7,418 bases of DNA, taken from positions 1 through 7,418 of the forward strand of contig VHCR01000068.1 of assembly GCA_016871655.1 (NCBI GenBank). The letters are read 5' to 3'. The DNA comes from Verrucomicrobiota bacterium. GTDB lineage: Bacteria; Verrucomicrobiota; Verrucomicrobiia; Chthoniobacterales; UBA6821. The notes beneath the pieces are model-generated. The model saw only the letters and a list, made by a program, of their open reading frames with translations. It had not been told where the DNA came from and searched no databases. Shown here piece by piece: positions 1 through 5,477 of the stretch. Position numbers and translations under genes: made by a program. The first letter of the stretch is position 1; each line of letters begins with the position of its first letter.

Positions 1-2
1 AA

Positions 3-3000
3 AAACTCAAAACCATCATTCAACAAGCCGATGATGCGATGGCTGAAAGCAAACTCTTGCAAGCAACGCGTTCGGTTGTCCATCTCTCGGCACCAGCTAT
101 GAATCGAGCAGCAGCCAGGGAGCTTCTTCGCAGCGGCATTGAACAGTTTTTTGCTAGACTGGGAATTCAAAATGAAACGCTCCCTGCTCACATCAGCGCA
201 GCAGCAATCTCAAAAAGCGCTGAGGAAATCGCTGCCGAGCAGGCTGCAGCGGCTCAGCAGGCAGCTTTAGAAAAAAGTGAAGTGGAAAAAATTTTACGCT
301 CTCTGATTTATCGTGGAAGAAGTTTTGATGAGATGAAAGAACATTATCGTGAAGCAGAAGAGGCCGCGATCGCTGCGGAAGCGGCTCACCATCAAGCTAT
401 GGAGGCACGATGGCACGCAGAGAACAAAGCAAGATATCTTAAGGAAGCACGGAGCTTTTTTGAAAAAGTTAAAACAGCTCTCGCTGAAAAAAGAGAACTC
501 GCTGAATTTGATGAATCGACTTTAAGTAAACTTTCACAAGGAGCTGATCTCACAGGCGCTGTTCTTGGTATCTTGAATGTACCTTTTCTGAATGTCCAAG
601 GAATTGCCGATGCTGTTTCCACTTTTGCGACTTTTGCTGATCATCGCATGACCATTGCTGAAGCACAAAGAGCTTATAAACGCCTCCAAGCCGCTATTCA
701 AAAGGCCGAAGCCGCTAACGAAGGACACGAACAAGTTGAAGAAACGGCTAACAAACTACAGGCTCACGCAGATGAAACCGAACGTCTTAAAAAACAAGAA
801 GCTCATGATGAGATACTCCGTCTTTCCAACTTTGTCAGACTGCCAGATGATGCCGGTGATGAGGCCCTCCGTCAATGGGCCACAGAACTAACTTGCGAGT
901 CCGATCCAGCGAATGAGAATGATGCCACTATCATTGCTCACCTTCTTTATAAACAAGCCAAAAAAAATCTTTCCCAAATGCATGAACTCATCACCAGACT
1001 TTGGGGAGAACGAGTCGCTCTTTTGCAAGAAGCACTCCAACGTCTCACAGAGAAACCTCCATTTGATCCGGAATATGAAACGGCTCAGAAAAAAGAAGTT
1101 GAACTTGAAGCAACTGCCTCAGCCGCTAGAGACACCCTGGAAGGTGCAGCGCAAGTTCAGAGCGAATGGCTTATCAAACGAGATCAACTTCGCATTGAGA
1201 AACAAATTTTAGAAGACCAATTGAGAAAAGATGCTGAACACCGAGCAGAACGACAAGCTGAACTTGAAGCCAAACGTCGAGAGCTCGCTGACCATCAAAC
1301 TCGACAAGAATCGATCAACAGGATCTACCAAGCCGCAGCAGCAGAGGCCAAGCGACTCACCACCCTTGCAGCGAAAGCCCACGTCGATGGCTTTGAAAAA
1401 CATAAAATTTTTACCGCTGCCGACCAACTTTACACTCGCAGCACCGCTCGCCTTCGGGCTGTTGTTGAGGTTGAACAAAAAGTTTTAGATGAGATCTTGA
1501 TGGCAAAAATTCAACGTGGAAAAATTCAAACGCTTCAAATAAAAGTGCATGAAATAAAAGCACAATTAACAGAAGCCATAGCTCAAGCAAAAACTGCTTT
1601 AGCTGGAAGAGCTGCTAGGCTTCGTGCAAAGGAAGCAGAAGCATTGGAAGAAGCAGTGAATAACTATAATTGGGCTGTTCAAGAGCAAGCCAAAGGCAAC
1701 AGCGAAGCTTCCGATGCTTGGCATAAGTGCGCTCAAGCGTATGAAGCACGAGCTTTAAATTTAGCACAAGGTAAGGAAGAAGTTGCAAAAGCTCATAGAC
1801 GGAAAGCAGAGATATTGGAAAAAGTAGCAGATGGCTACAGTCGAGCTGCCAGAGAGCAGGCCAAAGTCAACAGTCAAGCTGCTGAAACTTGGCGTAAGTG
1901 TGCTCAAGCATATGAAGCACAAGTAGCAGCTTTAGAGAGAGATGATAAAATTCAAGATCTTCACAAAAAAAGAGCGGAATCATTGAGCTGTGCGGCAAAA
2001 GCCTACATCAAGGCCGCTGAAGAAAAAATAAAAGACCATAAAGAATCCTCTGAAGCTTATAACAAAGAAGCTCAAGCATATGAGGCGCAAGTAGCAGCTT
2101 TAGAACAAAATGATACAGAAGCTCAAAGTCTTCATGCACGAAGAGCGACGGTATTTCATGACGCAGCAGAAGCCTACTCCAAGGCTTCCGAAGAACAAAC
2201 TAAAGATAATCAAAAAGCTGCTGGAGCTTGGCGTAAGTGTGCTCAAGCATATGAGGCGCAAGTAGCAGCTTTAGAGCGAGATGATAAAATTCAATATCTT
2301 CACCAAGAAAGAGCGAGATCATTGAGCTACGCGGCAAAAGCCTACAGCAAGGCCGCTGAAGAAAAAATAAAAGGCTACAAAGAAGCCTCTGAAGCTTATT
2401 GCAAAGAGGCTCAGACGCGTGAAGATGAACTGGAACGAGACAAAAAAGGGAACCTATCCTATTTTATTCCAGCAGAAGTATTCAGGGAGGCGGCAGAAGC
2501 TCACTCCAAGGCTTCCGAAGAACAAATAAAAGGCCACAAAGAAGCCTCCGAAGCTTATAGAAAAAGCGCTCAGGCAGGTGAAGATCAAGCAGCAGCTTTA
2601 GCTCGAGGTGACAGGACAATTGCTGATCTTCATCAAAAGAGAGCAAGAGCATTAAGCGACGCGGCAAAAGCCTATGGTTCTAGTAACGAAGAGTATCGTA
2701 AACAAGCTCTAGCCTATGAAGCTCAAGCAATGGCTTTAGGTCAACAAGTAGAAGCTTTAGCTCAAAGTGATACAGAAACTGCAAAACGTTACAAAGAGAG
2801 AGCCGATGCATTCGACCATGTTGTAATGGCTTACAGTCTGGCTGTCAGACAAGAAATGAGCAAATCACGAATTCACATTCAAGCGAGAAAAGTATCTCCT
2901 GAAGCTTGTCGTAAAGCTGCTCAATTATATGAAGAGCAAGCTGCAGCTTTGGGTCGAGGCGATACAGAAACTGCAAAACTTTATAAAGAACTAGCAGATG

Positions 3001-3620
3001 CACTGATGGGAATGGGAAATACTCTTTATAACTCGTCGCCACATCAAGGACCTTGGGGTGGTAGAGTGTGTCCGAAGGGATATCTTCGAGATTACGAAGC
3101 TCGAGCTTTAGCTTTACTTCAGCAAGTAGAAACTTTAGCGGAAAAAGATCAAATAGAAATTGTCGCTTTAGCTCGACAAATAAGAGCTTTGAATAGGGAA
3201 ACAACACTTTTATGCCAAGATGTCAAGGTAGGTGCAAAACGTTATAAAGAAATAGGAGACCTGTGGCAAAAAGTAGCCATAGATTCCGCTAGAGCTAAGG
3301 CAGAACTAGCTAATGGGGACACTGAGGCTGCTAACGCTGCTCGTCAACGTGTTCAAACATTTGAGTCCGAAGTAGCAGTTTTAACTCAGCAAATAGAAGC
3401 TATAGAAGGAGCTATAGAAGAAGCTATAGCAATAAAAAGTCTTTCTTTTGGCGAAATGCTCGAGAAGTATAACGAGCTGGAAATTGGTATGTCAGGAAAA
3501 AAGGCTACTGGAGCCAAGAGTGAAAGCACAACATCTTCTCCTCAACAGAAAAAATCACTAGGTGACAGCTCAACTTCAGAAAAAACAAAAAAAGAAAAAG
3601 GAAATTGTACTATTTCGTGA
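3..3620 (+). CDS. Giant coiled-coil repeat protein with C-terminal CaaX-like tail; 5' end outside window
   Basis: I do not recognise a named family. The first in-window ATG is at 39, but the frame is open from base 3 (12 more codons, KLKTIIQQADDA) and no Shine-Dalgarno sequence precedes 39, so the gene probably begins upstream. Numbering from the Met at 39 gives 1193 residues. Residues 60-160 and 205-530 are charged, Ala/Glu/Gln-rich and look like long coiled coil. Residues about 170-200 form a hydrophobic island. Residues 534-986 are about eight tandem ~56-residue helical repeats with a conserved AQAYEAQ core. Residues 999-1015 are a Gly/Pro/Trp-rich break. Residues 1016-1145 are helical again. 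Residues 1150-1193 are a Ser/Lys-rich disordered tail ending CTIS. No enzyme motif or classical signal peptide is visible, but the true N-terminus is missing. Composition and architecture resemble eukaryote-directed effectors of intracellular bacteria; that role is inferred. It converges on fic, with 47 bp between stop codons. Confidence 0.85.
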   Translation, partial: KLKTIIQQADDAMAESKLLQATRSVVHLSAPAMNRAAARELLRSGIEQFFARLGIQNETLPAHISAAAISKSAEEIAAEQAAAAQQAALEKSEVEKILRSLIYRGRSFDEMKEHYREAEEAAIAAEAAHHQAMEARWHAENKARYLKEARSFFEKVKTALAEKRELAEFDESTLSKLSQGADLTGAVLGILNVPFLNVQGIADAVSTFATFADHRMTIAEAQRAYKRLQAAIQKAEAANEGHEQVEETANKLQAHADETERLKKQEAHDEILRLSNFVRLPDDAGDEALRQWATELTCESDPANENDATIIAHLLYKQAKKNLSQMHELITRLWGERVALLQEALQRLTEKPPFDPEYETAQKKEVELEATASAARDTLEGAAQVQSEWLIKRDQLRIEKQILEDQLRKDAEHRAERQAELEAKRRELADHQTRQESINRIYQAAAAEAKRLTTLAAKAHVDGFEKHKIFTAADQLYTRSTARLRAVVEVEQKVLDEILMAKIQRGKIQTLQIKVHEIKAQLTEAIAQAKTALAGRAARLRAKEAEALEEAVNNYNWAVQEQAKGNSEASDAWHKCAQAYEARALNLAQGKEEVAKAHRRKAEILEKVADGYSRAAREQAKVNSQAAETWRKCAQAYEAQVAALERDDKIQDLHKKRAESLSCAAKAYIKAAEEKIKDHKESSEAYNKEAQAYEAQVAALEQNDTEAQSLHARRATVFHDAAEAYSKASEEQTKDNQKAAGAWRKCAQAYEAQVAALERDDKIQYLHQERARSLSYAAKAYSKAAEEKIKGYKEASEAYCKEAQTREDELERDKKGNLSYFIPAEVFREAAEAHSKASEEQIKGHKEASEAYRKSAQAGEDQAAALARGDRTIADLHQKRARALSDAAKAYGSSNEEYRKQALAYEAQAMALGQQVEALAQSDTETAKRYKERADAFDHVVMAYSLAVRQEMSKSRIHIQARKVSPEACRKAAQLYEEQAAALGRGDTETAKLYKELADALMGMGNTLYNSSPHQGPWGGRVCPKGYLRDYEARALALLQQVETLAEKDQIEIVALARQIRALNRETTLLCQDVKVGAKRYKEIGDLWQKVAIDSARAKAELANGDTEAANAARQRVQTFESEVAVLTQQIEAIEGAIEEAIAIKSLSFGEMLEKYNELEIGMSGKKATGAKSESTTSSPQQKKSLGDSSTSEKTKKEKGNCTIS
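546..641 (+). other. Hydrophobic island inside the coiled-coil protein
   Basis: Residues about 170-201 of the large protein are a stretch of small and hydrophobic residues (LTGAVLGILNVPFLNV, then GIADAVSTFATFA) with almost no charge, between two strongly charged helical regions. It contains Gly, Pro and Asn, so a clean transmembrane helix is not certain. It could be a membrane-touching hairpin or a buried turn between two coiled-coil arms. Confidence 0.45.
1638..2996 (+). repeat. Tandem ~56-residue (about 168-bp) coding repeat array, eight units
   Basis: Unit starts, aligned by eye, are 1638, 1809, 1977, 2148, 2316, 2475, 2646 and 2805, with lengths of 57, 56, 57, 56, 53, 57, 53 and 64 codons. 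A typical unit reads AAxAYSKAAEEQxK, then a linker, EAxxAYxKxAQAYEAQ, then VAALxRDD and LHxxRA. Two subtypes alternate: a Trp/Cys type with W(R/H)KCAQAYEA (units 1, 2, 4) and an EASEAYxK type (units 3, 5, 6). The pair at 1809-2147 matches the pair at 2148-2474 best. At DNA level 1888-1964 and 2227-2303 differ at 4 of 77 positions, so the last amplification was a two-unit (339-bp) step. Units 7 and 8 are more diverged. Regular Tyr/Ala spacing suggests an alpha-solenoid of helix pairs, TPR-like in look but not in register with the 34-residue TPR consensus. Confidence 0.85.
3033..3083 (+). other. Non-helical linker interrupting the repeat region
   Basis: Residues about 999-1015 (SSPHQGPWGGRVCPKGY) are the only clear Gly/Pro/Trp-rich segment in more than 1100 residues of helical sequence. 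It stands where unit 9 of the repeat array would lie and separates the regular repeats from the last coiled coil. It may be a flexible hinge or a short inserted loop. Confidence 0.5.
3398..3433 (+). repeat. 12-bp in-frame tandem repeat, three copies
   Basis: The unit agctatagaagg recurs at 3398, 3410 and 3422, the last copy diverging after nine bases. It encodes the run EAIEGAIEEAIAI near residues 1120-1132, at the end of the last coiled coil. Small in-frame duplications like this keep a helix continuous while changing its length. Confidence 0.7.
3486..3617 (+). other. Disordered polybasic tail ending in a CaaX-type motif (Cys-Thr-Ile-Ser)
   Basis: Residues 1150-1193 are rich in Ser, Thr, Lys and Gly and have no helical heptads. 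The end carries Lys1182, Lys1184, Lys1185 and Lys1187, then Gly-Asn, then Cys1190-Thr-Ile-Ser at the stop codon (TGA at 3618-3620). This is the layout of a Ras-type hypervariable tail: a flexible spacer, a basic patch, and a CaaX box with an aliphatic a2 residue. Ser at X is normally preferred by farnesyltransferase. Bacteria lack this enzyme, so the motif would work only inside a eukaryotic host. The sequence match is direct; modification by a host is inference. Confidence 0.6.
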
Positions 3621-3667
3621 GAATGCTGAGAGAGCAAATGCTTCAGATCGCTATCTTAGCTCATTGC

Positions 3668-5188
3668 TCATTGCTTAACTGACAAATGAAAAGCCATCGC
3701 AACACAAGTTTCTAATTTTTTAATTTCGTCTTCAGTCAGCGAAGAAAACTCAGACAAGGCTTGTTTTGTTTTTGAAAGGTGGCCGTGATTTTGGAGGCAG
3801 AGTCGAATAAAAAGATCTGCATGGCGGTTGGGCAAATCAACAATCTCACGCATTTCTTGCCGTGCTTGATCGTACGATTCGATAAAATGAACCTCAGCAG
3901 GAAATTCACGTTCAATCGTTTCTTCTACAAAGGAAAATAGTGTTTCAGCAATAAAGGTGCAGTCAATGTAGCGATACAAATCGGCCGTTTCATTTAATAC
4001 GGTTAAGCCTCCTTTTTCATCCAAGTCGTATTCGATAAAAGGCATCACAATGGAAGAAAAGGATTCAAGACTAGCATCGTAGCGTTTTGGCTGATGCAAC
4101 ATAGCGGCTGACACTGGAAAAATGACCCCCTCAGGTGCAAAACCAAGTGATGAGAAAACATAATGGATCAGGAATCGATGGATGCGCCCGTTACCATCAC
4201 TAAAAGGATGAAGAAAAACAAAAGGGTAGGCAATGGCGGCTGCAATAACAACTGGATGTGCTTCAGATTTTAGGATTCTATGTGAAGCTTCTAAAAAATC
4301 TACCATCAGCGATGAAATATTTTCAGGCTTAGGTGAAATAAAATGGACTTTTTCCTCTTGAAGACGAATTGTTGTTCCAACGTAATTCTGCTCTTGAATC
4401 GCATCTCGATAGTCATTGTTTGCAAATCGAGGATCTACAATTTTTTTTTGCAAAGAAACAAGCGCTGCTTTTGCTAAATAATTTTCCTTTCCAGCTTCGC
4501 GTAGAGCCTCGACAAATCGCTCGCTTCGCTTTCGGTCAGGAGTCTCTCGTTCAATAGCATAAGATGATTTTGTCTCACTTGTATAAAGAAAGCGAAGCGC
4601 TCTATCGTAAATTTTATCAGGAATACTTTTTAAAAAATCGCGACATTGTTTTTCTAAATTTTTGTTTTCCCATTCCAACAAAGCAGGAGTTCTACGTATC
4701 ATGGGACTAAAATTTAATGTCCCAAGAAGGTTCATATTGACTCGATGCCGAGGGCTTCGAATACCAGGAGAGGTATAATAAAATTTTTTATCGATCAAAT
4801 CGACATAGTTACCCTGCGTCGCATTTGAAATAGCACATTTTTTCGAAGTTAAGTTTTCATAGAGGAACCAAATTTTCCTAGCATAAGTTCCCGTCGGACT
4901 CGTTTGGATAAATTTTTCAACAGCATCTAATGCTAACAAAGGAAACAACACCCTAAGTAGCGGAAGGTTCAGTCCTTCATATCGAAGCGCAAAAGTAAGA
5001 TGATCAAAATCGCCGTTACCGGGCCAATAACTTTCAGGAAAAAATTCTTTCTGAATAGGAAAAGTTGAGACTGATAATCGTGAGCTTTTTTCTCCAATAA
5101 AAGCCTCTATGAAATGAGGCAATGCTTGAATTTCATATTTCTTAGCCAACCAGTTATAGCCAACTTCTTTTAATTTAGAATTCATCAT
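3668..5188 (-). CDS. Fic-domain protein, probable AMP-transferase (adenylyltransferase)
   Basis: This 506-residue protein carries an intact Fic active site at residues 327-338 (HPFSDGNGRIHR, bases 4175-4210). In the family, the His deprotonates the target hydroxyl, the acidic residue holds Mg2+, and the GNGR turn binds the nucleotide phosphates; most members transfer AMP to a Ser, Thr or Tyr. SSYAIERE at 208-215 fits the class II inhibitory helix (S/T)xxxE, and NYVGTTIR near 268-275 probably forms the target-binding flap. The N-terminal ~200 residues (including TGTYARKIWFLYE and SPRHRVNMNLLG) are an extension of a kind seen in long COG3177-like Fic proteins. The last ~60 residues look like a small helical or winged-helix end. 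Start: tandem ATGs at 5188 and 5185, with no earlier start codon before an in-frame stop at 5237-5239; no Shine-Dalgarno is seen. No antitoxin gene lies beside it. Targets, and whether it is exported, cannot be told from sequence. Confidence 0.93.
   Translation of the reverse strand: MMNSKLKEVGYNWLAKKYEIQALPHFIEAFIGEKSSRLSVSTFPIQKEFFPESYWPGNGDFDHLTFALRYEGLNLPLLRVLFPLLALDAVEKFIQTSPTGTYARKIWFLYENLTSKKCAISNATQGNYVDLIDKKFYYTSPGIRSPRHRVNMNLLGTLNFSPMIRRTPALLEWENKNLEKQCRDFLKSIPDKIYDRALRFLYTSETKSSYAIERETPDRKRSERFVEALREAGKENYLAKAALVSLQKKIVDPRFANNDYRDAIQEQNYVGTTIRLQEEKVHFISPKPENISSLMVDFLEASHRILKSEAHPVVIAAAIAYPFVFLHPFSDGNGRIHRFLIHYVFSSLGFAPEGVIFPVSAAMLHQPKRYDASLESFSSIVMPFIEYDLDEKGGLTVLNETADLYRYIDCTFIAETLFSFVEETIEREFPAEVHFIESYDQARQEMREIVDLPNRHADLFIRLCLQNHGHLSKTKQALSEFSSLTEDEIKKLETCVAMAFHLSVKQ
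4550..4564 (-). other. Putative Fic autoinhibitory motif, SYAIE followed by Arg
   Basis: Residues 209-213 match SxxxE of the class II inhibitory helix, whose Glu pairs with the second Arg of the Fic motif and blocks productive ATP binding. The next residue is Arg214 rather than the usual Gly or Asn. Its codon CGA (4547-4549) is one base from GGA (Gly). Confidence 0.55.
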
Positions 5189-5227
5189 TAAATTTTTTTT
5201 AAAAAAGAACGCTACAACAAAAAAAAG

Positions 5228-5283
5228 ATTATTCTTCTAAAAATTTAATTACAATCAATAATTTTAAAAAATATTTAATTATA
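5228..5283 (-). promoter_or_regulatory. Candidate fic promoter region, AT-rich
   Basis: On the minus strand a perfect TATAAT lies at 5283-5278, about 90 bases before the fic start, but no good -35 is found 16-18 bases upstream of it. A second option is TTGATT at 5258-5253 with AATAAT at 5233-5228, spaced 19 bases. The region is so AT-rich that chance matches are expected, so this is only a candidate. Confidence 0.25.
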
Positions 5284-5310
5284 ATAGGCGCATCCCTTCA
5301 TCAGCGTCAG

Positions 5311-5389
5311 TGGGGTCAGGCTTCGATTTTCTCATTTTGGGGTTAGTCATCGATTTTTTATAAATTAAAAATATCGAAGCCTGACCCCA
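5311..5389. repeat. REP/REPIN-like element: two direct copies and one inverted copy of a 17-20 bp unit
   Basis: Copy 1, tggggtcaggcttcgat (5311-5327), is the exact reverse complement of copy 3 (5373-5389). Copy 2 (5338-5354, tggggttagtcatcgat) is a direct repeat of copy 1 with three mismatches, and the match extends to 20 bases with the trailing tttt. Copies 1 and 3 can form a 17-bp perfect stem with a 45-base loop; copies 2 and 3 can form an imperfect stem with an 18-base loop. Paired inverted short repeats between genes are typical of REPINs mobilised by REP-associated tyrosine transposases; no such transposase is in the window, so that origin is inferred. Confidence 0.75.
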
Positions 5390-5414
5390 TTGGCTATTGG
5401 CGAATGGTATTTTT

Positions 5415-5442
5415 CCTACAGCCTACAGCCTACAGCCTATAA
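5415..5442. repeat. 7-bp tandem repeat (cctacag)
   Basis: Three exact copies of cctacag lie at 5415, 5422 and 5429, followed by a degenerate fourth, cctataa, at 5436. It abuts the hairpin at the nrdA stop codon. A tract like this can change copy number by slippage, but it lies downstream of nrdA and far from the fic start, so an effect on expression is not obvious. Confidence 0.85.
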
Positions 5443-5444
5443 CC

Positions 5445-5477
5445 TGTCAATAAACTTGCTCCGCAAGTTTATTGACA
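5445..5477 (-). repeat. Perfect 15-bp inverted repeat overlapping the nrdA stop codon
   Basis: Arms 5445-5459 (tgtcaataaacttgc) and 5463-5477 are exact reverse complements, with a 3-base loop. On the nrdA mRNA the first arm holds the codons for the last Cys and Gln and the stop codon TAA. No U-run follows on the minus strand, so this is not a standard intrinsic terminator. It may still protect the mRNA end or slow transcription; or the outer arm may be an inverted copy of the nrdA 3' end. Confidence 0.85.

Larger units (their letters stand above)
5189..5468. other. 280-bp intergenic region between nrdA and fic
   Basis: The fic-proximal ~95 bp are almost pure A/T. The nrdA-proximal ~160 bp are made of a REP-like element, degenerate 7-bp repeats (including ttggcta/ttggcga near 5390-5404) and a hairpin. 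I see no tRNA, riboswitch or convincing small gene in it. The packed repeat content suggests a landing zone for small mobile repeats. Confidence 0.7.

Noticed and set aside
1638..2996. TPR domain call for the repeat array
   Set aside because: Ala/Tyr spacing is reminiscent of TPR, but the period is about 56 rather than 34 residues and the TPR consensus positions do not line up.
2845..3207. 120-codon open frame on the minus strand inside the large coiled-coil gene
   Set aside because: It is a shadow of the plus-strand repeat protein: low-complexity Leu-rich translation, no start signal, no recognisable domain. The other short open frames inside the three genes were dropped for the same reason.
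3632..3669. Possible bidirectional terminator between the convergent genes
   Set aside because: gagcaaatg (3632-3640) pairs with cattgctc (3662-3669) only with a bulge and a ~21-base loop, and there is no T-run on either side.
3668..5188. Fic toxin-antitoxin pair
   Set aside because: No small antitoxin gene lies beside fic; the inhibitory motif appears to be within the protein itself.
5415..5442. CRISPR array
   Set aside because: Repeats are 7 bp, directly abutting and without spacers.
5445..5477. Intrinsic terminator of nrdA
   Set aside because: The stem is perfect but AT-rich and is not followed by a U-tract on the nrdA transcript; it is listed as an inverted repeat only.
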